From assembly GCA_938046585.1 (NCBI GenBank), contig CALIWR010000005.1, positions 1 through 64,000 on the forward strand: a stretch of 64,000 nt of DNA, read 5' to 3'. The notes under the pieces were generated by a model. The model worked only from the letters and a program-made list of their open reading frames with translations. It was not told the DNA's origin and did no database searches. This stretch comes from an uncultured Propionibacteriaceae bacterium. GTDB taxonomy: Bacteria > Actinomycetota > Actinomycetes > Propionibacteriales > Propionibacteriaceae. The number at the start of each line of letters is the position of its first letter. Within the stretch, counting starts at the first letter, position 1. This document shows, piece after piece, positions 10,568-19,122 of this stretch. The position numbers were made by a program, and so were the translations under genes.

Positions 10568-10730
10568 TGTGGACCTCACGATCGAGCGGGAACCATAACT
10601 CTTCAGGGGCGACAACTCGCTCCTTCGCGAGAGAAAGGTTGCCACAGATCTCGACCATAATGGCGTTCTTGACCCACCAGATCGGCTGGTGGCTGCCACA
10701 ACGGCCGTTCAGCGGAGGCCGGTTCGACGC

Positions 10731-11522
10731 TCAGGTGCCGACCTGGTTGGGGATCGCACCGCCGAAGCGGCGGTCGCGGTGGGCGTAGATCTCGATCGCC
10801 CGCCACAGGTCACGCCGGTCGAAATCCGGCCACAGCCGTTCCAGGAACACCAATTCGGCGTAGGCGCTCTGCCACAGCAGGAAGTTGGAGGTTCGCTGCT
10901 CGCCTGAGGAGCGCAGGAACAAGTCGACGTCGGGGATATCCGGTTCGTCCAGGAAGTGCCGGAACCGATCCTCGGTGATCCGGGATGGATCCAACCGCCC
11001 TTGTCGGGCTAGTTCGGCCACCTTCCGGACCGCGTCCACGATCTCAGCTCGGCCACCGTAGTTCACACAGAATTGCAAGGTGAGGGTCGTGTTGTTACGC
11101 GACTGCTGCTCGGCCTGCTCGAGTTCCCGGATCACCGAACCCCAAAGCCGGGGCCTACGGCCCGCCCACCGGATCCGGACCCCCAATGCGTCCAACTGGT
11201 CGCGGCGGCGGTGGATTACGTCCCGGTTGAAACCCATCAACCACCGCACCTCGTCGGGGGAACGCTTCCAGTTCTCGGTCGAAAAAGCGTACGCCGACAG
11301 GTACGGGATTCCGATCTCGATCGCGCCCTCAATCACATCGAACAGGGCGTCCTCACCGCGGGCATGCCCCTCGGTGCGTTTCAGGCCGCGTTCCTTGGCC
11401 CAGCGCCCGTTGCCGTCCATCACGATCGCGACATGGCGGGGCAACAGTTCACGGGCAAGCTGCGGCGGACGGGCGCCAGAGGGATGCGCACGCGGGACCT
11501 GCCTCGGGGGGTTCACTGCCAC
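10731..11522 (-). CDS. uppS: Isoprenyl (undecaprenyl/decaprenyl) diphosphate synthase
   Basis: cis-Prenyltransferase of 263 residues that makes the polyprenyl carrier lipid used in peptidoglycan precursor export. The conserved motif MDGNGRWA holds the catalytic Asp, and RTSNFLLWQ and YAELVF are the family's C-terminal signatures. It probably works with the Mur/MraY enzymes encoded further along. In many actinobacteria uppS sits directly beside recO; here the SPFH and zinc-ribbon block separates them and uppS is on the opposite strand. A TAGGCT box lies 7 bases before the GTG, which suggests a leaderless transcript. Confidence 0.95.
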   Translation of the reverse strand: MAVNPPRQVPRAHPSGARPPQLARELLPRHVAIVMDGNGRWAKERGLKRTEGHARGEDALFDVIEGAIEIGIPYLSAYAFSTENWKRSPDEVRWLMGFNRDVIHRRRDQLDALGVRIRWAGRRPRLWGSVIRELEQAEQQSRNNTTLTLQFCVNYGGRAEIVDAVRKVAELARQGRLDPSRITEDRFRHFLDEPDIPDVDLFLRSSGEQRTSNFLLWQSAYAELVFLERLWPDFDRRDLWRAIEIYAHRDRRFGGAIPNQVGT

Positions 11523-11529
11523 GAGGGCG

Positions 11530-11535
11530 AGCCTA
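11530..11535 (-). promoter_or_regulatory. uppS -10 box
   Basis: On the minus strand this reads TAGGCT, 7 bases before the uppS GTG. That spacing would put the transcription start at or next to the start codon. Confidence 0.45.
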
Positions 11536-11608
11536 TCGGCTCGGCGCTCGCGTCAGTCGACGTACACGGCGCAATCCGGTGGCACTCCCGGTCTGTACCA
11601 TATGGCTG

Positions 11609-12627
11609 GTGACGTTTTCGACGAACGAAGACAGACCCGGATTGGATTCGGCCAGGGCCGATGCGGTGAGTGTTTCATCGGGGTGGGAAGTATACCCGCC
11701 ATCGCAGCAGTTTCCAGGGATAATGCAGCTCCCGGAGTCAGGACAATCGCTCCCGGAGTCAGAGCAGCCGCTCCCGGAGTCCTCTGAGTGCGTGCAATGT
11801 GGGGCTGACCTGGTCTTCGATCCGTCCACTCAGAGGGTGCTATGTCCAGGCTGCGGTTTCGAGATGCCGATCGATCTGACCCCGGTGCCGCTGCCCAAGC
11901 ACAACTTCGGCCAGGTCAACGCCTACCTGACCCAGATCTCGGCCGACCAGCAGCCGCCGGGCCAGGATCTAAGCTGCCACTATTGCCATGAGCGGGCGAC
12001 CTTCAACGCCACCGCGAACCTCACCTGCTGCCCGTACTGCCATACCCCGATCCAGGCCGACGACCTCCAGGACGCCCCCGCCCGATTCCCAGCCGATGGG
12101 GTGCTGCCGTTTCGAATCTCACAGCGTCTACCTGACCTATTTACCTCTACGACATCCAGGCCATCCTCGATTCCTTCGGGGTTCGGTCCGGCAGTACGTC
12201 CCACGCCCAGATGGGTATTCAGGTGCTGGCTAATACCGGACTCGACAGAGAATGGACTACCTGGCCGATGGAGTCGGCGGTGCCATACCAGCAGGTCTTC
12301 CTTCATGGCCATCTGAGCCGAGGCTACGACCTGGACCCGGAACGGGCGTACCGCAGATATGGCCGACCCAAGGTGAGGAGGCTGATCGAGGGCAGTGGGC
12401 GGCGGATCGATGACTTCGACACCTCGTACCAGCCGGTCAGCTTCACGCAGATTCTGGTGCCGATGTGGTCGCTGACGGTAACCCACAAGTCGCAACCGTT
12501 CCAGGTTGTGATCAACGGGGTGACCGGTGAAGTGCGGGGGCAGCGGCCAGTCAGCGCGTTCAAGATGCTGGGGGCCATGTTGGTGTTCCTGTTCGTGTTC
12601 GTGGGGGCGATGGCCATGTTTTCTTGA
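11609..12627 (+). pseudogene. Decayed paralogue of the zinc-ribbon membrane protein at 13896-15044
   Basis: The 5' part still encodes four CxxC knuckles (CVQC, CPGC, CHYC, CPYC) and the shared phrases CGFEMPIDLTPV and ADGVLP. After FRISQ (12124), about 95 bases present in the intact copy are missing; the join falls at a short CAGC repeat and changes the frame. An extra T near 12140 and a second deletion follow. The homologous 3' part resumes around 12211 in another frame (VPYQQVFL, DTSYQ, SKxxPFQV) and ends in a hydrophobic tail. It cannot make a full-length product. A fragment could still be made from the GTG at 11609, which a TACCAT box precedes. Confidence 0.88.
11729..11782 (+). repeat. 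Tandem 21-bp repeat (2.6 copies) in the pseudogene
   Basis: Units begin at 11729, 11750 and 11771 with CTCCCGGAGTC. The frame would encode the heptad LPESxQx. The intact paralogue lacks this repeat. Confidence 0.75.
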
Positions 12628-12660
12628 GCCTGGTGCCAGAAACCCGGGAGCGGGCAGGCC

Positions 12661-12700
12661 ATGCCGGTGCCGACCTACAGCGACGAGGTCATGGGGCGCT
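12661..12700 (+). pseudogene. Remnant of the recO 5' end
   Basis: Bases 12669-12688 are identical to 15073-15092, the first codons of the intact recO, and an ATG precedes both. The residual reading MPVPTYSDE matches the RecO start MPTYSDE and then diverges. It follows the decayed zinc-ribbon gene exactly as recO follows the intact one, so it marks a duplicated segment. Confidence 0.75.
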
Positions 12701-12769
12701 CTGGCCGCGGGTTGTCCGGGCACCCCGTACAGTGGGGCCGGCAGCATCGTCTCGGCGAACAGGACACAC

Positions 12770-13891
12770 ATGGGTCTCATGGATAAGCTCCGCGGTGAGC
12801 TAGTCGACATCATCGAGTGGATCGACGATTCGCGCTCCACCCTGGCATGGCGCTTCCCGAGGTACCAGAACGAGATCAAGAACGGGGCCAAGCTGATCGT
12901 GCGCGAAGGCCAGGCGGCGGTCCTGGTCCACAACGGGCAGATGGCCGACGGTTTCGGACCCGGCCTGTACGAGCTGCGCACCGAGAACATGCCGATCATG
13001 TCGACCCTGCAAGGCTGGCAGTACGGCTTCAATTCGCCCTTCAAGAGCGAGGTCTACTTCGTCAACACCAAGCCGATCACCGACTTCCGGTGGGGCACCG
13101 CGAACCCAGTCATGATCCGAGACCCAGACTTCGGCATGGTCCAGGTACGGGCCAACGGCCTGTGCGTGCTGCGGGTCGCCCAGCCCAACATCTTCCTGCG
13201 CCAGGTCGTCGGAACCGACTCGGAACTCACCGTCGACGAGATCGCCGAGTTGCTGCGCCGAGTGATCACGCTCGCCTTCTCGGACCTGATCCTCGAGACC
13301 AAACTCGCTGCGATCGACCTCCAAGGCCGCCAAGTCGACCTCTCAGAGCAGTTGCGCGGCTTCGTCCGGACCAGGGTCGATGACGAGTACGGCCTGGAGA
13401 TCGACTCGGTCACGATGAACATCTCCTTGCCGGATGAGATCACCCAGGCCATTACCCGCGGCGTTGCCCGGGGCCTGGAGGAGAAGGGCTGGGTCAACAA
13501 CCTGGGTGATCTGCAGCGTTATCAGCAGGCGAAGGCTGCCGATGCGATGACCATCGCGGCCGGCAACCCCGGCGGTGGGGCGATGGGGCAGATGATGGGT
13601 GCCGGGATGGGGATGGCGCTCGGCCAGCAGATGGCCCAGTGGGGCCCGGGCGCCCAGCCGGCGGCCGCGACCCCGCCGCCGCTGCCCAGCCAGACCTTCC
13701 ACATCGACGTCAATGGCCAGCCCAGCGGCCCCCTCAGCATCACCGAAGTCCAGACACAGGTCGCGCAGGGGCAGATCAGCGCCACCACCTTGGTCTGGTC
13801 GGCGGGGATGGCATCGTGGACGATGGCCGGGCAGGTGCCGGCGCTGTCGGGGCTGTTCCAGGCCCCGCCGCCGCTACCCACCCAGGGCTAG
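12770..13891 (+). CDS. SPFH-domain protein with C-terminal GYF_2 domain
   Basis: 373-residue protein. Residues about 10-270 form an SPFH/prohibitin-type domain of the group often labelled virion-core-like and related to Bacillus YdjI. After a Gly/Met-rich linker (about 270-300) comes a GYF_2-type domain that starts near FHIDVNGQPSGPLS and ends near WTMAGQVPALSGLF. There is no signal peptide. YdjI-like proteins work at the membrane with a zinc-ribbon partner (YdjG) in a phage-shock-like envelope-stress system; here the next gene is such a partner, but no PspA gene is in the window. ATG 12770 follows AGGA at 12761-12764, and TACAGT (12728-12733) is a possible -10 box. Confidence 0.82.
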   Translation: MGLMDKLRGELVDIIEWIDDSRSTLAWRFPRYQNEIKNGAKLIVREGQAAVLVHNGQMADGFGPGLYELRTENMPIMSTLQGWQYGFNSPFKSEVYFVNTKPITDFRWGTANPVMIRDPDFGMVQVRANGLCVLRVAQPNIFLRQVVGTDSELTVDEIAELLRRVITLAFSDLILETKLAAIDLQGRQVDLSEQLRGFVRTRVDDEYGLEIDSVTMNISLPDEITQAITRGVARGLEEKGWVNNLGDLQRYQQAKAADAMTIAAGNPGGGAMGQMMGAGMGMALGQQMAQWGPGAQPAAATPPPLPSQTFHIDVNGQPSGPLSITEVQTQVAQGQISATTLVWSAGMASWTMAGQVPALSGLFQAPPPLPTQG

Positions 13892-13895
13892 CCCG

Positions 13896-15044
13896 GTGAC
13901 CGCTCCGCCGCCGCGGGAGGCGGAACAGCCGCATCCGGGGATGGTGCCGGACCCGGCCCTGCGGCACGTGACCGAGCAGACCCGTACCTATCCCTGCTCG
14001 CGGTGCGGGGCCAACCTGATCTTCGACCCGGCCCGGCAGGGGTTACGGTGCCCGGCCTGTGGCTTCGAGATGCCGATCGACCTGACCCCGGTACGGCTAC
14101 CCAAGCATGATCTCGGCCAGGTCAACGCCTGGCTGGCCCAGTTTGCCGCCAGCCCGCAGCCGCTGAGCCGGGAGGTGATCTGCCAGAACTGCGGCGGGCG
14201 GACCACATTCAGCGGCGCCCTGACCGCTACCCGATGCCCGTACTGCAATACCCCGATCCAACGTGACGACCTCAAGGACGCCCCGACCCGGATCCCGGCC
14301 GACGGGGTGTTGCCGATGCGGATCTCTCAGCAGGAAGCCACCCGGGCGATCGAGGCGTGGATCAACAGCCGCTGGTTCGCTCCGAACTCTTTCCGTAGGT
14401 ACCGCACTCTTGGCAGCTTCACCAGCATCTACCTGACGTATTACCTTTACGACATCCAGGCCACCTCTGCTTACCGGGGAGCCCGTGGCGTCTATTACAC
14501 CGTCACCGTGGGTTCGGGGGAGGACCAGCGGCAGGAGATACGCACCGATTGGACCCGGGTTTGGGGTACGGTCCACACCCAGGTGGCCGATCTGCCGGTG
14601 CTGGCCAATGATGGCCTCGACGAGAGACGGATCCAGGCGTTGGAGCCGTGGCCGGTAGAAATGGCGGTGCCGTACCAGCAGGTCTTTCTGGCCGGACACC
14701 TGAGCCGAAGTTACGACCTGGAGCCAGAAGCGGCGTATCAGAAGTATGGCCAGCCCCGGGTGTATGACCTGATCCGTTCCCAGGTTCGCCACGACATCGG
14801 CGGCAATGAGCAGCGGATCGACAGCATCGACACCTCGTACCAGGTGCTCAACTTTGCGCAGGTCCTGATGCCGGTGTGGTTGCTGACGGTGACGTACAAG
14901 TCGCGACCCTTCCAGGTCTTCATCAATGCGATGACCGGTGAGGTTCAGGGGCAACGGCCGTACAGCGCGATCAAGATCGTGGCCGCGGTGGTAGCTGTGA
15001 TCACGGTCGTGATCCTGTTCTACCTGCTGTACCGGTCCGGTTAG
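13896..15044 (+). CDS. Double zinc-ribbon membrane protein (TFIIB-type zinc ribbon, YdjG-like)
   Basis: 382-residue protein with two N-terminal zinc ribbons: CSRC/CPAC and CQNC/CPYC, each pair of CxxC knuckles about 15 residues apart. A mid region rich in Tyr, Trp and Thr follows, then one C-terminal transmembrane helix of about 20 residues that ends YLLYRSG. The topology predicts a membrane-anchored cytoplasmic protein. It starts 5 bases after the SPFH stop (GTG 13896, AGGG at 13884-13887), so the two are very likely one operon and one complex. A decayed paralogue lies upstream of the SPFH gene. The function is not established; the YdjG comparison is by domain layout only. Confidence 0.8.
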   Translation: MTAPPPREAEQPHPGMVPDPALRHVTEQTRTYPCSRCGANLIFDPARQGLRCPACGFEMPIDLTPVRLPKHDLGQVNAWLAQFAASPQPLSREVICQNCGGRTTFSGALTATRCPYCNTPIQRDDLKDAPTRIPADGVLPMRISQQEATRAIEAWINSRWFAPNSFRRYRTLGSFTSIYLTYYLYDIQATSAYRGARGVYYTVTVGSGEDQRQEIRTDWTRVWGTVHTQVADLPVLANDGLDERRIQALEPWPVEMAVPYQQVFLAGHLSRSYDLEPEAAYQKYGQPRVYDLIRSQVRHDIGGNEQRIDSIDTSYQVLNFAQVLMPVWLLTVTYKSRPFQVFINAMTGEVQGQRPYSAIKIVAAVVAVITVVILFYLLYRSG

Positions 15045-15070
15045 GCGTGACGAACGGGCAGACTGGACCG

Positions 15071-15814
15071 ATGCCGACCTACAGCGACGAGGCGGTCGTG
15101 TTACGCACCCAGAACCTGGGTGAGGCGGACCGGATCGTCACCCTGCTCACTCGCCGTCATGGCAAGGTCCGGGCCGTGGCGCGGGGGGTACGGCGGACAT
15201 CGTCGAAGTTCGGGGCCCGGCTGGAGCCGTTTAGCCAGGTCGATCTGCAGGTGGCGACCGGACGTAGCCTGCACCACGTGGCTCAGGCGGTGACCCGTAA
15301 CGCCTTCGGCGAGCCTTTGATGGTCGACTATCCCCGTTACACCGCTGGCCAGGTGATGCTGGAGACCGCTGACCGGCTGGTAGCCGAAGAGGGGGAACCG
15401 GCCGTACAGCAGTACCTGCTGCTGGTGGCTGCCCTGCGGGCGCTCGGGCAGGGAGTCGCGGGAGGCCAGATGCGGCCGGGATCGCAGCTGCTCGATTCGT
15501 ACCTGCTGCGGGCGTTGGCGGTAGCGGGCTATGCCCCGGCCCTCACCCACTGCGCCCGGTGCGGTCGGGGTGACCGGGTGGACTTCTTCAACCCGTCCGC
15601 CGGCGGGGTCGTCTGTACGGGCTGCCGCCCGCCCGGGTCAGTTCCGGCCAGCCCGCAGCTGCGGGCCTACCTCGGTGGGCTGCTGGCCGGCGACTGGGAA
15701 GCGACCCGGGATGCGCCGGCGCCGCTGCAGCGGGCCGCGTCGGGAATGGTGGCGGCGTTCGCCAGCTGGCAGCTGGAGCGTGGACTGAGGAGCCTGAGTC
15801 ATGTCGAACGGTAG
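15071..15814 (+). CDS. recO: DNA repair protein RecO
   Basis: 247-residue RecF-pathway mediator that anneals DNA and helps load RecA onto SSB-coated single strands. The N-terminus MPTYSDEAVVLRT and the phrases LGEADRIVTLLT and RRTSSKFGARLEPF are family hallmarks. A zinc finger CARC...CTGC lies around residues 160-185. I chose ATG 15071 rather than GTG 15047 because family members begin MPTY. The first 20 bases of coding sequence recur at 12669-12688 as a remnant. The stop overlaps the next gene by 14 bases. Confidence 0.95.
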   Translation: MPTYSDEAVVLRTQNLGEADRIVTLLTRRHGKVRAVARGVRRTSSKFGARLEPFSQVDLQVATGRSLHHVAQAVTRNAFGEPLMVDYPRYTAGQVMLETADRLVAEEGEPAVQQYLLLVAALRALGQGVAGGQMRPGSQLLDSYLLRALAVAGYAPALTHCARCGRGDRVDFFNPSAGGVVCTGCRPPGSVPASPQLRAYLGGLLAGDWEATRDAPAPLQRAASGMVAAFASWQLERGLRSLSHVER

Positions 15815-17300
15815 GCGGTCTCGGGTCGTTGAGGCCGGGATATCGCTGCTGATGCTGGTACTGGGCTTCGCGGCGGTGTTACTGGTGCTGCAAGGTCCGC
15901 AGTCTGGCCTGAGGCTGGCAGGTAGCCGGCCCAGCGCCTCGCCGCCTCTGCCGGTGCAACCCGGTTCGGCGGGGTTGGGTGACCCGTATTATCCGGCGGC
16001 TGGCGGGTCCGGCTATGAGGTCGAGCGTTACCAGGTGAAGATCGACTACGAGCCGAGCTCAGGGCAGCTGGTCGGGGCCGCCACCGTGACCCTGGTCACC
16101 CTCCAGCGGCTCACGCAGCTGCACCTGGACCTGATGTTGACCGCGACCGCGGTTAACCTTGATGGGGTCGAACTGGTCTTTCACCAAGACGGCGACGATC
16201 TGCAGGTGAAACTGCCCGTGGCGGCGGGAAAGTCGGTCGCGGCCGGGGAGCGAATCAGCCTGATCATCCGGTACCAGGGCCTGCCGCACGAGGTCCGATT
16301 CCCGAAGCCGACGGTCTACCGCCAAGAGGATGAGCTCTTGATCTGTGGCGAGCCACAGTCGGCCTCGGCCTGGTTGCCGGTCAACGATCACCCACGGGAT
16401 CCGGCCAGCTACGAGATCACGGTGAGCGTTCCGGCCGGCTACGAGGCGATATCGATCGGGGTCTTGGCCTCGCATCAGGCCGATCCGAGACGTCCCGGAT
16501 GGGATCAGTGGCGATGGGTGAGCGAGTCCCCGACCCCGACGTACACGGCGATGCTGGCGATCGGGCAATACACGGTGAGGCACGTTGAGGTCACCGTCGC
16601 AGGCCGTCCGACGACTGCCGTGTACGCGGTCAGCGAGCGGGCTCCGCGGCCGGCCCAGGCGATGACCTGGCTAGAGCAGACCCCGCGGGCGATCGAGACC
16701 GTCGAACTCCATCTGGGTCGGTACCCGGTATCCGGGGTCGGTGGCGTTGTGCCCGGGGTCAACCCGGTATGGGGCGGGATGGAGGCAGCAGGGCGCCCGG
16801 TTTACCACCCTCTTGTGGTGGGTCGAGACTCGGTGCTGCTGCACGAGGTGACTCACATGTGGTTCGGTAACACCGTCACCTTGAATGAGTGGCGCAGCAT
16901 ATTCCTCAACGAGGCCCTGACCTCGTATCTGGAGTGGGTCACGGCAGCTGAATGGGGCAGTGAACCTGATCCGCAGCGTCGTTTTGACGCCTCGTACGCC
17001 GCGCAACGGGGTGACTTCTGGAAACAACGGCTGTCCGATCCTGGGTCGGGGGATCTGCTTTTCACCAGGGTCTATGACCGAGGTCCGATGGCGGTCCATG
17101 CGCTACGGGTCCGGATGGGCGACGAGGCCTTTTTCAGGTTCCTGCGGCAGTGGGCCTCCCAGCAGGGGCCGCGCCGCCTGGACCAGTGGCGGGCAGCGGC
17201 CCAGGCGGCGTCCCCGGTGGATGTGTCCCAGGTCCTGGCTACCTGGTTGGACGGGACCAGCAGGCCAGCCCGAACCCCCGAGAACGGCTTTGTGAGGTGA
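15801..17300 (+). CDS. M1-family (gluzincin) metallopeptidase, membrane-anchored or secreted
   Basis: 499-residue protein with an N-terminal hydrophobic segment (about residues 10-30) that acts as a signal or anchor, followed by a Pro/Ser-rich linker. The zinc site is intact: HEVTH (residues 348-352) with the third ligand Glu at 371 in LNEAL, which gives the M1 spacing HExxH-18-E. The N-terminal beta domain (about 60-230) resembles the aminopeptidase N fold. The exopeptidase GAMEN-type motif reads GVNPVWGGMEAAG, so exopeptidase activity is plausible but the motif is degenerate. The gene overlaps recO by 14 bases and is probably co-transcribed. Confidence 0.85.
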   Translation: MSNGRRSRVVEAGISLLMLVLGFAAVLLVLQGPQSGLRLAGSRPSASPPLPVQPGSAGLGDPYYPAAGGSGYEVERYQVKIDYEPSSGQLVGAATVTLVTLQRLTQLHLDLMLTATAVNLDGVELVFHQDGDDLQVKLPVAAGKSVAAGERISLIIRYQGLPHEVRFPKPTVYRQEDELLICGEPQSASAWLPVNDHPRDPASYEITVSVPAGYEAISIGVLASHQADPRRPGWDQWRWVSESPTPTYTAMLAIGQYTVRHVEVTVAGRPTTAVYAVSERAPRPAQAMTWLEQTPRAIETVELHLGRYPVSGVGGVVPGVNPVWGGMEAAGRPVYHPLVVGRDSVLLHEVTHMWFGNTVTLNEWRSIFLNEALTSYLEWVTAAEWGSEPDPQRRFDASYAAQRGDFWKQRLSDPGSGDLLFTRVYDRGPMAVHALRVRMGDEAFFRFLRQWASQQGPRRLDQWRAAAQAASPVDVSQVLATWLDGTSRPARTPENGFVR

Positions 17301-17369
17301 CGTGCTCTGCTCTCACGACCATGGTGACGTCGCCGGCCTGCGTGATGGAGAGCCTTCACAATGGGGGGT

Positions 17370-18035
17370 ATGAGCGATGCAAGCCTGGTGCAGGATCTGC
17401 CACTGGTGATGGTCCGGCGGGTCTCGGTGACCAGTATGGACAACAACGTATATCTGCTGACCAGCAGGCAGACCGGGGTTCAGGTGCTGATTGATGCAGC
17501 CGGTGAGATCGAGACGATCCGGCGGCTACTGTCTGAGGCCGGCTCAGACAGTGCCCAGCCCACTCGCCTGGGCGCCGTGATTACCACCCACCGCCACCAC
17601 GATCACATCGGGGCTCTGGCTGAGCTAGTGGCCGAGACTGGTGCCCAGACCCTGGCCGGTGGTGAGGATGCCGCTGCGATCGAGGAGGCCACCGGGGTGT
17701 CGATTGATCGGCGGCTGAGTCACGGGGACCGGATCACTGTCGACGACGTGATCCTGGACGTGATCGCACTGCGCGGGCATACCCCAGGGGCGGTGGCCTT
17801 GGGGTACACCCCAGCGGCAGGCCCGGTGCTGCTATTTACCGGCGATTCGCTGTTCCCGGGAGGGCCTGGACGGGTGACATCTCCAGCGGACTTCGACTCA
17901 CTCATGACCGACCTGCAGCAGCGGGTCTTCGACGCGTACGGCGACGACACGCTCGTGTACCCCGGTCATGGCCGGCCGACCACCCTGGGGGTGGAGCGTC
18001 CGCACCTCGGAGAGTGGCTAGAGCGCGGATGGTGA
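17370..18035 (+). CDS. MBL-fold metallo-hydrolase
   Basis: 221-residue metallo-beta-lactamase-fold hydrolase of the glyoxalase II-like group. The metal motif HxHxDH is HRHHDH (residues 74-79), further metal-binding residues lie in GHTPGAV and TGDSLF, and a late YPGHGRPT supplies another His. Enzymes of this shape hydrolyse thioesters such as S-lactoyl-thiols; the substrate here is not known. ATG 17370 sits 7 bases after a CACAAT box; ATG 17361 is an alternative with GGAG at 17347-17350. The protein is cytoplasmic. The 60 bases after the M1 gene show no clear terminator. Confidence 0.82.
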   Translation: MSDASLVQDLPLVMVRRVSVTSMDNNVYLLTSRQTGVQVLIDAAGEIETIRRLLSEAGSDSAQPTRLGAVITTHRHHDHIGALAELVAETGAQTLAGGEDAAAIEEATGVSIDRRLSHGDRITVDDVILDVIALRGHTPGAVALGYTPAAGPVLLFTGDSLFPGGPGRVTSPADFDSLMTDLQQRVFDAYGDDTLVYPGHGRPTTLGVERPHLGEWLERGW

Positions 18036-18121
18036 GGGTGGAACGGAGCTGCTCCGGGTGTGGCTATTGGCGGCCCGAGCACGGTGAGCTACCTGTGCCT
18101 GCGCAGACCCCGGCCGATATT

Positions 18122-18136
18122 TGATGGTCGTTCTCA
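18122..18136 (+). promoter_or_regulatory. Candidate Zur operator
   Basis: An AT-rich island in a GC-rich gap holds the 15-mer TGATGGTCGTTCTCA. It matches the actinobacterial Zur-box pattern (TGAAAATCATTTTCA-like) at 10 of 15 positions and keeps both TGA/TCA ends. It lies about 160 bases before the Zur-like gene and about 75 bases before a TATCCT box (18212-18217). The rest of the gap 18036-18298 shows no gene. Confidence 0.4.
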
Positions 18137-18298
18137 TATTTGCGGGCGTCGTCGGCTGTCCGACTGGACGGGTCGTGCTGGAATCGTGCCTCACGGGAGC
18201 CGCTGCGCCCCTATCCTCTCCTAGGCGATGCCTCTGACAGCGAGACCGTCAGCCACGAGGCAGGATGAGGCAGTCTGTCCCCGGACGAAGGAGAAACC

Positions 18299-18697
18299 GT
18301 GACCACCCCGGTACGGCGCACCCGGCAACGAGCCGCCGTCGCGGCCCTCCTGGCCTCGACCCGGGACTTCCGCACCGCCCAGCAGATCCACACCCAACTG
18401 GTCGGCCAGGGCGACAAATTGGGCCTGGCGACCGTGTACCGCACCTTGCAAGCCATGTTAGAGGCTGGCGAGGTGGATGTGCGGGTCATCGACGGGGAAT
18501 CCGCCTACCGCCGTTGCAGCACCTCGCAGCATCACCATCACCTGGTCTGCCGGGGCTGCGGCCGTACCGAGGAACTCATCGACAGTGTGATCGAGGCCTG
18601 GGCTGCCCAGATGGGTGCCGAGCACGGCTTTGTCGATGTTACGCACGACGTGGAGCTGTCGGGAATCTGCGCCGACTGCGCCGCAGAGACTCCGTAG
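18299..18697 (+). CDS. zur: Fur-family regulator, Zur-like
   Basis: 132-residue metal-responsive repressor. The N-terminal winged helix (RTRQRAAVAALL...GLATVYRTLQ) and the metal-binding region HHHHLVCRGCG are typical, as is the second structural-zinc CxxC (ICADC) near the end. Overall it is closest in pattern to actinobacterial Zur (FurB), which represses zinc uptake genes when zinc is plentiful. The neighbourhood recO-uppS-zur is also the usual actinobacterial Zur setting, which supports Zur over Fur or PerR. GTG 18299 has AAGGAG at 18288-18293. Confidence 0.88.
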   Translation: MTTPVRRTRQRAAVAALLASTRDFRTAQQIHTQLVGQGDKLGLATVYRTLQAMLEAGEVDVRVIDGESAYRRCSTSQHHHHLVCRGCGRTEELIDSVIEAWAAQMGAEHGFVDVTHDVELSGICADCAAETP

Positions 18698-18738
18698 CCG
18701 CGGGCCGCTCACCAGCCGGCGGCCCTACAGTGACGTTA

Positions 18739-19044
18739 GTGATCGCCATATCCAGATTCCGGGTGCCTGAGTCGTCTCGAGATGACTTCCTGGCTGTCGC
18801 AGCGCCAGCCGTTGATCTGCTCCAACGCCAGCCTGGTCTGAATGGGCTCGACCTCGGGGTAAACCTAGACGATCCGCAGCTGTGGGTGCTGGTCACCCGG
18901 TGGCGTGATGTTGGCTCGTACCGGAGGGCTCTGGGCTCGACGAATCGGGTCGTGCTGTGGCCGTTGTTGGCGCTGGCGATCGACGAGCCGAGTGCGTACG
19001 ACGATCCCGACCAGGTCGGGCCCAACCTGCCCCGCTGCTCATAG
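18739..19044 (+). CDS. Small antibiotic-biosynthesis-monooxygenase (ABM)-like protein
   Basis: About 101 residues with the layout of a ferredoxin-like ABM domain: AISRFRVPE at the start, LLQRQPG in the first helix, and LWVLVTRWRDVGSYRRAL in the second half. The enzyme activity of such proteins is often unknown. A TACAGT box (18726-18731) lies 7 bases before GTG 18739, so I prefer this start; GTG 18730 would add three residues but overlaps the box. The gene follows zur by about 40 bases, with no sign of zinc-linked function. The end is rich in Pro/Asp. Confidence 0.65.
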   Translation: MIAISRFRVPESSRDDFLAVAAPAVDLLQRQPGLNGLDLGVNLDDPQLWVLVTRWRDVGSYRRALGSTNRVVLWPLLALAIDEPSAYDDPDQVGPNLPRCS

Positions 19045-19122
19045 GTTCTGCCTGGCACATCCCGACATCGTCGGCGTGGACCACCAACTGGTCATCGACA
19101 TCCGGGTGGAAGACCGACCTTC

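Noticed and set aside
11729..11782. CRISPR array
   Set aside because: The repeat unit is 21 bp with no unique spacers, lies in a coding-like frame, and no cas genes are nearby.
17301..17369. Strong promoter or attenuator before the MBL gene
   Set aside because: Only a weak CACAAT box and no hairpin are visible.
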